This document shows, one piece after another, positions 9,426 through 20,208 of a stretch of 64,000 nt of DNA. A program made the translations under genes and the position numbers. The notes beneath the pieces were generated by a model, which saw nothing but the letters and a program-made list of their open reading frames with translations, searched no databases and was not told where the DNA came from. Source of the stretch: Pseudomonas sp. J452 (GTDB lineage Bacteria > Pseudomonadota > Gammaproteobacteria > Pseudomonadales > Pseudomonadaceae); the NCBI RefSeq assembly GCF_024666525.1, contig NZ_CP088294.1, positions 4,650,001 to 4,714,000 of the forward strand. Reading direction: 5' to 3'. The first letter of the stretch is position 1, and each line of letters opens with the position of its first letter.

Positions 9426-9866
9426 TCAGCCCAGCCAGCCCTGGGTGGCCAGCAGCAAAACCAGATAACGGCCGACCTTGGCCAGCGTGACGATCAGCAG
9501 AAAACGCCACCAGGGCTCACGCATGACACCCGCGACCACGGTGAGCGGATCGCCGATGATCGGCACCCAGCTCAGCAGTAGCGACCAGCGGCCATAGCGC
9601 TGGTAAGCCTGCTGGGCTTTCTCCAGCTGACTGGCACTGACCGGGAACCAGCGCCGCTGGCGAAAACGTTCGACGCAGCGGCCCAGCCACCAGTTCAACA
9701 GCGAACCCAGCACATTGCCGCTGCTCGCCACCGCCAGCAGCAACCAGGCCGGGTACTGCTCACTGAGCAGCAACGCGACCAACAACGCCTCCGACTGCGC
9801 CGGCAACAGCGTGGCCGCGGCGAATGCCGCAAAAAACAGACCGAAGTAAGCAGACAGTTCCAGCAC
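9426..9866 (-). CDS. YqaA-type small inner-membrane protein (VTT/SNARE-associated family)
   Basis: The GTG at 9866 starts a 146-residue protein, VLELSAYFGLFFAAFAAATL, matching the usual length and N-terminus of YqaA-like proteins; sequence upstream is Arg-rich and looks non-coding. At least three hydrophobic segments are present, along with the family pattern LPAQSEALLVALL, GNVLGSLLNWWLGR and WVPIIGDPLTVVAGVMR. These are DedA-related membrane proteins, probably handling lipids or ions in the inner membrane; the exact role is unknown. No clear ribosome-binding site was seen for the GTG. Confidence 0.8.
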   Translation of the reverse strand: MLELSAYFGLFFAAFAAATLLPAQSEALLVALLLSEQYPAWLLLAVASSGNVLGSLLNWWLGRCVERFRQRRWFPVSASQLEKAQQAYQRYGRWSLLLSWVPIIGDPLTVVAGVMREPWWRFLLIVTLAKVGRYLVLLLATQGWLG

Positions 9867-10205
9867 GCGTGGTGGCTCAGCAAGGGCAAGGCAGGTCGCT
9901 GTCAGCCTGACAGCCAACCCGTGGGCGGCGGATGATAACCAGGATAGGCAGACCCAGGGGCTGTTCCCGCGGCGTTGACGGCCGCGACGAAACGGGAATA
10001 GACGGGGTAAAACGAGTTTGAGGCCGTGCAACTGAGCAAATGACGGGAGTAACGCCTTTACTTACCAGGCGACACTATTGCGCGGCCGCATCGGCAAGCT
10101 GTGCGCAAGGGATATGACGGCAGCTGGCCAGTATGGTTAGACTGCAACTATGTAGGGCCGAACCTGCTGGGCGGCGTCTTTCAATCCTGGCGAAGCAGAG
10201 TCCCA
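9867..10205. other. Divergent intergenic region
   Basis: This 339-base gap lies between the YqaA-like gene (minus) and a GGDEF gene (plus). It includes an imperfect dyad near 9963-9993 (TTCCCG...CGGGAA enclosing CGCGGC...GCCGCG), which could be a hairpin or protein site. No ORF is supported. Confidence 0.4.
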
Positions 10206-11981
10206 ATGCAGCCATTGAGTTCTATCAGGGCGTCAGAAAGCGCCAACGATGAGCTGTTCGATGGCCTGGTCCGTCTGGCCAGGCAACATGTCGGTGTGCT
10301 GTCGGCGCTGGTGATTGCAGGCGCCGAGGATCAGCCACGGATACGCACCTGCGCGGGTGCTGCTCTCGGCAATGCCGTCAGTCATTTCGAAGCCCCCTGG
10401 CGCTGCGCCGATGCGCTGTTGGTGGTAGCCGATATCCAGTGCGATGAACGCTTGCGCGATCTCGACCTGCTCGCCGCGGCACCCCATGTACGTTTTCTGG
10501 CGGCCTGCCCACTGCGGGCACCGGCCGGTGAAGTGCTCGGCATCCTCTATCTGCTGCACGACCAACCCCGCGAGCTGGACACCGCCCAGCAACAGGTGCT
10601 GCACCAGCTTGCCCAGCTGGCCGCGCAGCTGCTCACCCGCGAGGCTGCCGATGCGCAGCGGCAACGGGAGCTGGACCTGCTGCACGAGAACGAACGACGC
10701 ATGGCGCTGGCCATTGCCGGCAGCGGCACCGGGATCTGGGACCGCAATGTGGCCAGCGGGGAGATTCACTACTCCACCGGCTGGAAAGCCTTGCTGGGGT
10801 ATGCCGAGCACGAAGTCGGCAACCGCATCGAGGAAAGCTACACACGCGTCCACCCCGCCGACCTGGCCTATGTCCAGGCGAGCATCCAGGCGCATTTCGA
10901 ACAGCACACCGAGACCTACGAAGTCGAGCATCGCCTGCTGTGCCGTAACGGCAGCTACAAATGGGTCTGCAGCCGCGGCAAGGTGGTCGAGCGCGATAGT
11001 GCCGGCCAACCATTGCGCATGATCGGCACGACCACGGACATCAGCGCCATGCGCACCCTGTCGGAACAGGTGCAGCAGACCGCCACACTGATGACCGACC
11101 TGACCAACGAAATCCCCGGCATGGCCTTCCAGTATCAGCGCCAGGCGGACGGCAGGTCCTTCTTTACCTATGCCAGCGGCGGGGTGCGCGCGATCTACGG
11201 GCTCACGGCCGAACAACTGCTGGAAAACCCGGACCTGCTGCACGAGATCATTCACCCGGACGATCGGGCCGTTTACCTCTCCTCCCTCGCCATATCCGCA
11301 ACAGACCTGACGCCCTGGCACCTGGAGTACCGGGTGCAGTTGCCGCAACAAGGCACCTACTGGCGCCAGGGCGATGCCTGCCCCAGGCAGTTGGAAGATG
11401 GCAGCGTGCTGTGGCATGGCTTCATTGCCGATATCACCGCGCACAAGCTGATCGAAGCCGAGCTGCAGGAGTTCGCCACCACGGACTTCCTGACCCAGCT
11501 GCGCAACCGCCGCAGCTTCATGCTGCAACTCGAAACCGAGCTGTCGCGGGTGCAGCGAACCGCCGGACACTGCGCCACGCTGCTGATGTTCGACCTCGAT
11601 CACTTCAAGGACATCAATGATCGCTGGGGCCACTTCGTCGGCGACCAGGCCCTGCGCCATTTCGCGGCAATCCTCGGCGCGCAGCTGCGCAAGACCGATG
11701 CCGCCGGACGGATGGGCGGCGAAGAGTTCGCCGTGCTGCTGAGCGATACCGATATCGCCCAGGCCATGAATTTCGGCGAGCGTATTCGCAACGAATTAAC
11801 CAGAACACCCCTGGTTCATGACGGTGAACAGATCCCCCTGGCGGTCAGCGTCGGCATTGCCGCCATTCACGCCGGCGACCTGAGCCCCGAGGCCGTGCTG
11901 TCGCGTAGTGACATAGCGCTTTACCGCGCCAAGCGCAGCGGCCGCAACCGCATCGAATGCCACTCGGAAGTGGCGCACTAG
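10206..11981 (+). CDS. Diguanylate cyclase with GAF-like and PAS sensor domains
   Basis: The protein has 591 residues starting MQPLSSIRASESANDEL. Residues 1-160 resemble a GAF domain (DELFDGLVRLARQHVGV, CPLRAPAGEVLGILYLLHD). Two PAS domains with PAC-like tails follow at about 170-290 and 300-425. The C-terminal GGDEF domain (425-588) has the active-site motif GGEEF. An inhibitory I-site (RKTD) sits five residues before it, so feedback by c-di-GMP is expected. There is no membrane segment, so it is a cytoplasmic sensor that probably makes c-di-GMP. There is no EAL domain. The ATG at 10206 has only a weak upstream site (AGAG). Confidence 0.88.
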   Translation: MQPLSSIRASESANDELFDGLVRLARQHVGVLSALVIAGAEDQPRIRTCAGAALGNAVSHFEAPWRCADALLVVADIQCDERLRDLDLLAAAPHVRFLAACPLRAPAGEVLGILYLLHDQPRELDTAQQQVLHQLAQLAAQLLTREAADAQRQRELDLLHENERRMALAIAGSGTGIWDRNVASGEIHYSTGWKALLGYAEHEVGNRIEESYTRVHPADLAYVQASIQAHFEQHTETYEVEHRLLCRNGSYKWVCSRGKVVERDSAGQPLRMIGTTTDISAMRTLSEQVQQTATLMTDLTNEIPGMAFQYQRQADGRSFFTYASGGVRAIYGLTAEQLLENPDLLHEIIHPDDRAVYLSSLAISATDLTPWHLEYRVQLPQQGTYWRQGDACPRQLEDGSVLWHGFIADITAHKLIEAELQEFATTDFLTQLRNRRSFMLQLETELSRVQRTAGHCATLLMFDLDHFKDINDRWGHFVGDQALRHFAAILGAQLRKTDAAGRMGGEEFAVLLSDTDIAQAMNFGERIRNELTRTPLVHDGEQIPLAVSVGIAAIHAGDLSPEAVLSRSDIALYRAKRSGRNRIECHSEVAH

Positions 11982-14373
<2,392 letters not shown>

Positions 14374-14382
14374 TGCTGCACA

Positions 14383-14446
14383 CCAGGCCTTGACAGGCCT
14401 GGCACACCTGGCCAAGACCTGACCCGGGGCAATCCCGGGCCAGGTC
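14383..14446 (+). terminator. Tandem hairpins after katG
   Basis: Two stems lie in the 160 bases between convergent genes: CCAGGCCT-TGAC-AGGCCTGG (14383-14402) and a longer GC hairpin, GACCTG-A-CCCGGG...CCCGGG-CCAGGTC (14416-14446). Neither is followed by a run of T, so Rho-independent function is only probable. Confidence 0.5.
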
Positions 14447-14533
14447 GCGGCTGCACCAGCCCGCAGCGTTTGTACCACGCCTGCCCCGTAATCCTCCCCG
14501 CCTTCTCTGCCCCGCTGTGGCGCTTGAAAACGC

Positions 14534-15499
14534 TTACAACACTGAGCGTGCTTGCTGCTTGCCCTGATCCTCGGCAACCGTTTCCGGTCGCCTGAACCAG
14601 CGCCTGCGACTGACTAGCAACACCCCCGCCAGCACCAGGCCAGCCCCCAGCAGCTGCGCCAGGGACACCGGCTCGCGCAACAGCAGCCAGCCGAAGAAGA
14701 TCGTCAGGATCGGCCCCAGCGTGCCAATCAGCACCGTGCGCGCCGCACCGATACGGTGGATCGCCGCCGACTGCCAGAACACCGGCAATACCGTGGAGAA
14801 GATCGCCATCGCCGCCGCATAGGCATACACCGGCATGGGCTGGTTCAGCGCGGCAAAGGGTTGGCTGGCGACGAAGTGCAGCTGCGTGGCCAGGGTCGAG
14901 ACGATGATCGCCAGGGCGGCAAAACGGAGGGTGCCCAGGCGCTGGATAGCCACCTCGGCGCCAGCGCTGTACAGCGCGTAGGACAGCGCCGAGGCGAAGA
15001 CGAAGGCGCTGCCGATCAGCACCGCACGGATGTCACCGGCCACCTCGAGATCATGCGCAAACGCCAGGCCAATGCCGGCATAGGACAGCAGCAGGGCCGC
15101 CACCTGACGCCTCTGCAAACGCTTGCCCAGCGCGAGGACACCGATCAGCACGGTCAGGGTCGGGTAGATGAACAGGATCAGGCGTTCGAGCGCGGCGGAG
15201 ATGTACTGCAGACCGACGAAGTCGAGGATGCTCGCCCCGTAGTAGCCCAGCAGGCCGAGCGCGAGCAACAGCGCGTAATCCTTGCGGGTCAGCGGCGTGG
15301 CGGCGCGGCACAGCCACAGCACGGCCCAGAGGGCGATCGGCAAGGCGAAGGTCATGCGCAGGGTCAGCAGCGTGAGCGCGTCGACGGGGGCTGCGGCATA
15401 GGCCAGCTTGACGAAAATCGCCTTGAAGGAAAAACCAAACGCGGCCAGCACGGCCAGCATGATACCGAGGCGTTCGGCGGACCAGATATTCCAGGGCAT
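14534..15499 (-). CDS. EamA/DMT-family transporter
   Basis: The protein has 321 residues with about ten hydrophobic segments arranged as two EamA repeats (roughly 15-145 and 165-295). The second repeat has the family signature TLGPILTIFFGWLLLREPVSLAQLLGAGLVLAGV. Such drug/metabolite transporters export small metabolites or amino acids; the substrate is unknown. It is transcribed divergently from a LysR regulator (15593) with a 93-base shared promoter region, the common layout for a regulator and the exporter it controls. Confidence 0.88.
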   Translation of the reverse strand: MPWNIWSAERLGIMLAVLAAFGFSFKAIFVKLAYAAAPVDALTLLTLRMTFALPIALWAVLWLCRAATPLTRKDYALLLALGLLGYYGASILDFVGLQYISAALERLILFIYPTLTVLIGVLALGKRLQRRQVAALLLSYAGIGLAFAHDLEVAGDIRAVLIGSAFVFASALSYALYSAGAEVAIQRLGTLRFAALAIIVSTLATQLHFVASQPFAALNQPMPVYAYAAAMAIFSTVLPVFWQSAAIHRIGAARTVLIGTLGPILTIFFGWLLLREPVSLAQLLGAGLVLAGVLLVSRRRWFRRPETVAEDQGKQQARSVL

Positions 15500-15592
15500 G
15501 GCGGATAGAGTCCTGTAGAGTTTTATCTGGACGAATGATCACGGCAATGGAATCCAGGTTAAATTGGGTTTTACCCAACGCATCGTTCGGAT

Positions 15593-16522
15593 ATGACCAA
15601 CGCTATGCACTATGACCTCACAGACCTGCGTCTCTTCGTGGCGATTGCCGAAGCCCGCAACCTGACCCGTGGCGCCGAGCGCGTGCACCTGGCAGCCTCC
15701 TCGGCCAGTCATCGCATGCGCATGCTGGAACAGTCGATCGGTACGCCGCTGTTGGTTCGCGAGCCGCGCGGGGTGCGCCTGACTCGCGCCGGCGATGCGC
15801 TGCTGCGCCATGCGCGCCAGGTGTTCGCCCAACTCGAACAGATGCATGCCGACCTCACGCCCTACGCCAAAGGGGTGCGCGGGCATGTCAGCCTGTGGGC
15901 CAACACCCACGCCACCCATGCTTTCCTGCCTGACAGCCTGGCAGCCTTCTTGAAACGCCATCCGCAGGTGAGCATTTCCCTGGAGGAACACACCAGCCCG
16001 GAAGTGGTCATGGCCGTAGCTCGCGGAGAAGTGGAGGTCGGCGTGGTGGCCGAATCGATAGAAGGCGCGGAAGTCGAACTGCTGCCCTACCGGGCCGACC
16101 GCCTAGTGCTGATCGCGCCCGCCGACCACCCGATTGCCCAACGCACCAGCACGCCCTTCGCCGCAGTGCTGGACTACCCCTTCGTGATGCTGCATTCCGG
16201 CTCGGCCATTCACACCTTCACCATGAACGCCGCCGCCGCACTGGGCCGGCACCTCGAAGTGCGCATCCAGGTACGCAGCTTCGAGGCAGTGTGCCGCATG
16301 GTCAGCGCCGGGGTTGGCCTGGGCCTGGTACCGCGCAGCGCCCTGGCCGATGGCCCGCCCCGCGAGCCGCTGGCCGTGATCGAACTGGAAGAGCCCTGGG
16401 CCCAGCGCGACCTGAAAGTCTGCGTGCGCAAACGCGAGCAACTGTCGCGCTTTGCCGCCGAGCTGGTGGCCTGCCTGACCGACAGCGAGGTGGAGCGGCC
16501 CCTCCGCCCCTCGCCCTATTGA
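15593..16522 (+). CDS. LysR-family transcriptional regulator
   Basis: The protein has 309 residues. An N-terminal winged helix-turn-helix (DLTDLRLFVAIAEARNLTRGAERVHLAASSASHRMRMLEQ) is followed by a LysR substrate-binding domain. The start is the ATG at 15593 or, more like the family, the ATG at 15605 (MHYDLTDL). It probably regulates the divergent EamA transporter and itself; the inducer is unknown. Confidence 0.92.
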   Translation: MTNAMHYDLTDLRLFVAIAEARNLTRGAERVHLAASSASHRMRMLEQSIGTPLLVREPRGVRLTRAGDALLRHARQVFAQLEQMHADLTPYAKGVRGHVSLWANTHATHAFLPDSLAAFLKRHPQVSISLEEHTSPEVVMAVARGEVEVGVVAESIEGAEVELLPYRADRLVLIAPADHPIAQRTSTPFAAVLDYPFVMLHSGSAIHTFTMNAAAALGRHLEVRIQVRSFEAVCRMVSAGVGLGLVPRSALADGPPREPLAVIELEEPWAQRDLKVCVRKREQLSRFAAELVACLTDSEVERPLRPSPY

Positions 16523-16558
16523 TCCGGCCTGTATTAAGGGATTACACAGCACGATTCT

Positions 16559-16621
16559 TGTAGGAGCCAGCTTGCTGGCGATTCGGGCGTGAAGAGCATC
16601 GCCAGCAAGCTGGCTCCTACA
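16559..16621. repeat. Inverted REP pair (GTAGGAGCCAGC family)
   Basis: Two 24-bp copies face each other: TGTAGGAGCCAGCTTGCTGG at 16559-16582 and its inverse at 16598-16621, with a 15-base spacer. This is a classic Pseudomonas REP doublet, which can form a long hairpin downstream of the LysR gene. REP doublets are mobilised in trans by RAYT transposases; none is in this window. Confidence 0.9.
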
Positions 16622-16748
16622 CCAACCAATCTATTTGCAGGCCGAATCTGTAACCCTCTTACACAAGAGGGAGAGGGGACTGTCCGTGTTGCCAGAAAGT
16701 CCTTATTCCGCTGCATTCAGCGCAAAGAAAACGCCGCCTGCCAGCGTT

Positions 16749-16774
16749 GTAGCCCGGATGAAATCCGGGAGCGG
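16749..16774. repeat. REP element, GTAGCCCGGAT family (single copy)
   Basis: GTAGCCCGGATGAAATCCGG, with one or two differences from the copies at 7893 and 33172. It lies between the LysR gene and the HPF-like gene (16523-16891). A CTCTT...AAGAGGGAGAGG palindrome sits just upstream at 16655-16680. Confidence 0.75.
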
Positions 16775-16820
16775 AGTTGCCTGTTCCCTCCAACTGCGGT
16801 GCCATACAGGCACACCAGAC

Positions 16821-16856
16821 AATAAAAAACCGCCCCGAAGGGCGGTTCTTTTATTG
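16821..16856. terminator. Bidirectional Rho-independent terminator
   Basis: The stem CCGCCC-CGAA-GGGCGG is flanked by A-rich sequence on the left and T-rich on the right, so it can end transcription from both convergent sides. It lies 36 bases past the stop of the HPF-like gene. Confidence 0.85.
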
Positions 16857-16891
16857 CGGATTAAACCTTTGCCAGGGAGGCAATTCGCCGC

Positions 16892-17305
16892 CTAGCCGCG
16901 ATCCAGCTCTTCCTGCTTGGCCAGAAACTCTTCCTCGAGCAAGGCATCGGTGAGGATCACTTCGCCGGGTTCGCCGATGCGCCCGGTGGAGACCACCTTG
17001 GTTTCCAGACGACCGGACAGGTGTTCCAGGGCGTGACGCATTTTCTCGACGGCACCATCCACGGCGATGCCCATTTCATCGGACTTGTGGGTGACGGAGA
17101 TAGGTTGATGGCCTTTCGGGCGGGCCTCGATGTGGCAGCGCTTGTCGTCGGCGCCGGCCTTGTGTGCGTTTTCATCGCTGATATGGACGACCACTCGGGT
17201 GAGGAACTCGTCGAAGTGATCGAGTTTGTCCAAGACGGCGGAGCTGACCCACTCCTGAAGCCGAGCACTGCCTTCAATCTGGTTCGTATGAACTTGAACT
17301 TGCAT
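16892..17305 (-). CDS. HPF/RaiA family ribosome-associated protein
   Basis: The protein has 137 residues. The sigma-54 modulation/S30EA-like fold is recognisable: an N-terminal MQVQVHTNQIEGSARLQEWV, the segment RVVVHISDENAHKAGADDKRCHIEARP and a helix DGAVEKMRHALEHLSGRLETK. Family members bind stationary-phase ribosomes and cause hibernation or block translation. This one lacks the long C-terminal dimerising tail of long HPF, so it is closer to a RaiA-like short form with an extended end. The start has AGGA about 8 bases upstream. Confidence 0.85.
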   Translation of the reverse strand: MQVQVHTNQIEGSARLQEWVSSAVLDKLDHFDEFLTRVVVHISDENAHKAGADDKRCHIEARPKGHQPISVTHKSDEMGIAVDGAVEKMRHALEHLSGRLETKVVSTGRIGEPGEVILTDALLEEEFLAKQEELDRG

Positions 17306-17613
17306 AGGGCTTCCTCGTTTTACTGGGGTGTTGTATCGAGGTACTGCGACTGCAAAGGTTCAGGCTGTGTGACACATCTCCCGTGGTGGCGCCTGCTGCT
17401 GCAAGGGCTTGCAGCGAAAAGGTCTGCGCGTTAGCGAACGGCTCGACCGCCCATCTCCCCCTGCTCTGCCACAACACATCGAAGCAACCCTGGCACTTGG
17501 GCCAAGGCTGGTTGAATTCAGTCCTTAGCTAAGTCTTACTACAGTCGTGGCGGTCAGGCAAACGCGGCGTATTCATAAAGCCCCCGAGACTGTGTCGACA
17601 GTTTGCCGACGGC
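17306..17613. other. Intergenic region, no gene seen
   Basis: A gap of 308 bases lies between two minus-strand genes. It should hold the promoter of the HPF-like gene. I see no repeat, terminator with a T run or supported ORF. Confidence 0.5.
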
Positions 17614-18030
17614 CTACTCCTCCTGCCGTGCATCGCGCAGGTTGGCCAGCACCCGCTCGGCGTTTTCCGTGCACTGCATGCCCTCCGGCTTGCTCTCGAT
17701 GCTGGCGATGATGCCCAGCAGCTGCGCCTTGTTCTGTGCCAGGCGCTGCTGCATGACTTCGATCTCGCCGACCTTGCGCTGCAGGCTGGCCAGCAGTTCG
17801 TCGTGGGCCCAGCCTTGCTGCTCGCTGCCCGGCAGCAGGCGGCGGATCTCCTCCAGGCTGAAACCGGACTGCTGGGCGCAGGCGATAAGGCCGAGGGTCT
17901 GTACCGTCTGCTCCGGATAGCTGCGGTAACCGTTGGCCTGGCGCTGGACGGCGATCAGCCCGCTGGCCTCGTAGAAACGGATACGCGAGGGCGCGAGCCC
18001 TGTGCGAGTGGCCAGTTCACCGATTTTCAT
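17614..18030 (-). CDS. MerR-family transcriptional regulator
   Basis: The protein has 138 residues with an N-terminal MerR helix-turn-helix (MKIGELATRTGLAPSRIRFYEASGLI) and a C-terminal dimerising coiled coil (LLASLQRKVGEIEVMQQRLAQNKAQ). There is no obvious metal-binding Cys pair, so an organic or redox signal is more likely than a metal. It is divergent from the Old Yellow Enzyme gene at 18108, and a MerR-type promoter with a matching dyad lies between them (18049-18079). It very probably controls that gene. Confidence 0.9.
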   Translation of the reverse strand: MKIGELATRTGLAPSRIRFYEASGLIAVQRQANGYRSYPEQTVQTLGLIACAQQSGFSLEEIRRLLPGSEQQGWAHDELLASLQRKVGEIEVMQQRLAQNKAQLLGIIASIESKPEGMQCTENAERVLANLRDARQEE

Positions 18031-18048
18031 TTTGTCTACTCCGGGCTA

Positions 18049-18079
18049 TTGACCTTAAAGTTGACTTTAACCTTAGGCT
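18049..18079 (+). promoter_or_regulatory. MerR-type promoter and operator for the oxidoreductase gene
   Basis: The -35 box TTGACC (18049-18054) and -10 box TAGGCT (18074-18079) are separated by 19 bases, the overlong spacer typical of MerR-activated promoters. The spacer contains a perfect dyad, TTAAAGT-TG-ACTTTAA (18055-18070). The promoter points to the gene at 18108 and lies just upstream of the merR start. Confidence 0.85.
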
Positions 18080-18107
18080 TGCTCCACCTGCTACCCCGGA
18101 GTACGCC

Positions 18108-19337
18108 ATGACTGCCTTCCACGCCCTGCAACTGCCCAACGGTACCGCCATCCCCAACCGCATCGCCAAGGCGGCGATGGAAGAGAACCTGGCCGACGCC
18201 AGCCAGGGCCCCTCCGCCGAGCTGTTGCGCCTGTACCAGGCCTGGGCCGCAGGCGGCGCCGGGCTGCTGCTGACCGGCAACGTGATGGTCGACCGCCGCG
18301 CCATGACCGGCCCCGGCGGCGTAGTACTGGAAGACGAACGCCAGCTGGACAAGTTTCGCGAGTGGGCACGCATCGGCCGCGCCCAGGGCGCGCAGTTCTG
18401 GATGCAGATCAACCACCCCGGCCGGCAGATGCAGGCCAACCTCGGCCAGCAGACAGTTGCGCCCTCGGCCGTGGCCCTGGAGCTGGGTGGCCTGTCGAAG
18501 CTGTTTCCGCTGCCCAAGGCGCTCGGCGACGAGGAGATCGGCGCGCTGATCCAGCGCTTCGCGCGCACCGCGCAACTGGCCGAACAGGCCGGCTTCAGCG
18601 GTGTGCAGATCCATGCCGCGCACGGCTACCTGCTCAGCCAGTTCCTCTCGCCCATCAGCAACAAGCGCACCGACAGCTGGGGCGGCCCGCTGGAGAACCG
18701 CGCGCGTCTGCTGCTGGAAGTGGTCAAGGCGGTGCGCGCCGTGGTGGCGCCAAGCTTCTGCGTGGCGGTCAAGCTCAACTCGGCGGACTTCCAGCGTGGC
18801 GGCTTCGACGGCGCCGACGCCAAGCGCGTGGTGCAGATGCTCAATGAGCTTTCGGTCGACCTGGTCGAGCTGTCCGGCGGCAGCTACGAGGCGCCGGCCA
18901 TGCAGGGCGACGCGCGCGACGGTCGCACCCTGGCGCGCGAGGCCTACTTCCTCGAATTCGCCGGCGAGATCGCCGCAGCGGCCAAGATGCCCGTGATGGT
19001 CACCGGCGGTATCCGCCGCCTGCCGGTGGTCGAGCAGGTGCTGGACAGCGGCGTGGCCATGGCCGGCATCGCCACCGCCCTGGCCATCGAACCGAACCTG
19101 CCGCGCCGCTGGCAGGCCGGCGAGCGGCAAATCAGCGCCGAGTTGGCGCCGATCCGCTGGAAGCACAAGGTCCTGGCCTCGCTGGCCTACATGGCCACAG
19201 TGAAGTTCCAGATGCAGCGCCTCAGCCGTGGCGGCCAGCCCAAGCCGAACGTATCGCCGCTGCGCGCCTTGCTCGCGGAACAGCTGAAAACCGCGCGCCG
19301 TACCCGCCTGTACAAGCGCCTGATGGCTGCCGGCTAA
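18108..19337 (+). CDS. NADH:flavin oxidoreductase (Old Yellow Enzyme family)
   Basis: The protein has 409 residues forming a single FMN-binding TIM barrel. Visible motifs are FWMQINHPGRQ, VQIHAAHGYLLSQFLSP (the HAAHGYL substrate/FMN motif) and VMVTGGIRR near the phosphate-binding end. There is no 4Fe-4S or second NAD(P) domain, so it is the short OYE type. It should reduce activated C=C bonds of enones, often as a stress or detoxification enzyme. The MerR promoter upstream suggests induction by a reactive compound. Confidence 0.9.
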   Translation: MTAFHALQLPNGTAIPNRIAKAAMEENLADASQGPSAELLRLYQAWAAGGAGLLLTGNVMVDRRAMTGPGGVVLEDERQLDKFREWARIGRAQGAQFWMQINHPGRQMQANLGQQTVAPSAVALELGGLSKLFPLPKALGDEEIGALIQRFARTAQLAEQAGFSGVQIHAAHGYLLSQFLSPISNKRTDSWGGPLENRARLLLEVVKAVRAVVAPSFCVAVKLNSADFQRGGFDGADAKRVVQMLNELSVDLVELSGGSYEAPAMQGDARDGRTLAREAYFLEFAGEIAAAAKMPVMVTGGIRRLPVVEQVLDSGVAMAGIATALAIEPNLPRRWQAGERQISAELAPIRWKHKVLASLAYMATVKFQMQRLSRGGQPKPNVSPLRALLAEQLKTARRTRLYKRLMAAG

Positions 19338-19477
19338 CAGGCCGTTGAAAAATGTTGGCGAGGCAGCCGAGACAAGGCGAAAACGGCCGAAAAAGCGCAG
19401 TTTACGTGTTGTAAATGAGCATTTTGAGGTCGTTTTCAACGCAGTATCGGCAACGCAGGTAGTTTTTCAACGGCCTG
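19338..19477. repeat. 140-bp element with inverted ends between two stop codons
   Basis: The element begins with CAGGCCGTTGAAAAA and ends with its near-perfect inverse TTTTTCAACGGCCTG. It starts on the base after the TAA of the gene ending at 19337 and finishes one base before the stop of the convergent cupin gene at 19478. The interior has further dyads (ACGGCCG, AAAACGGCC). It looks like a small non-coding mobile or MITE-like repeat. It may also act as a two-way terminator: each end is a stem of A/T-rich sequence with T runs. Confidence 0.75.
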
Positions 19478-20134
19478 CTAAGCCGGCAGATGCCCGGTCT
19501 TCACCCAGATCAGGCAGCCCGCATCGCTGAACGGCATGTGTTCGGACAGATGCGGATTACGCAGCCAACTGCCGGCCGGGTAGTCGCCGAATTCGTCCTG
19601 GAAGGTGCCTTCGAGCACCAGAATTTCCTCGCCACCCCAGTGCCGATGGCGGTTGAAACGCGTGCCCGGCGCCCAGCGCACCAGCGCCACATGCTCAGTA
19701 CCATGCTGATGCAGCGGCAGCACCTGCAGGCCCGGTACCAGCCCCGGTAGCCAGACGGCCGTGCGGCTGTCGATCACCACCGCCTGCTGATCATCAACGG
19801 CGAACTGCATGAGTTTGACGAAGATCGTGCAGCCTTCCCGACTGAACGGTGCGTGCTGGCTGCCGATCGGGTTGCGCACATAGGTTCCGGCCGGGTAGTC
19901 GCCACGTTCGTCGGAGAACACCCCGTCCAGCACCAGGAATTTCTCGCCCCCCGGATGCGAGTGCGCACTGAACTGCGAGCCGGCGGCATAGCGCACGATG
20001 GACGTGGCGCGCGCCAGCTCCGCACCGATGCGGTCGAGCATGATGCGCTCCACCCCGGCCATCGGCGATGGCACCCAGGGGCTGTCGCCGGGGCGAATCA
20101 CCACTCGTTGGCGGAAATCGGCGTTGAGTTGCAT
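19478..20134 (-). CDS. Two-domain cupin protein, ChrR-like
   Basis: The protein has 218 residues with two cupin domains in tandem. The first carries SAHSHPGGEKFLVLDGVFSDERGDYPAGTYVRNP (about 56-90), the second RHRHWGGEEILVLEGTFQDEFGDYPAGSWLRNP (about 160-195). Both resemble the cupin domain of the anti-sigma factor ChrR, but there is no zinc-binding anti-sigma region. His and Glu residues of the metal site are present in both halves. It is probably a cytoplasmic metal-binding protein; substrate unknown. A good ribosome-binding site (AAGGTG) precedes the start. Confidence 0.85.
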   Translation of the reverse strand: MQLNADFRQRVVIRPGDSPWVPSPMAGVERIMLDRIGAELARATSIVRYAAGSQFSAHSHPGGEKFLVLDGVFSDERGDYPAGTYVRNPIGSQHAPFSREGCTIFVKLMQFAVDDQQAVVIDSRTAVWLPGLVPGLQVLPLHQHGTEHVALVRWAPGTRFNRHRHWGGEEILVLEGTFQDEFGDYPAGSWLRNPHLSEHMPFSDAGCLIWVKTGHLPA

Positions 20135-20208
20135 GGGCTTGGCACCTTGCTCCGGTGTGATGAATTAGAACCCATCCAGCCGGTTTGTCACACCTGGGCC
20201 AAGGCGAC

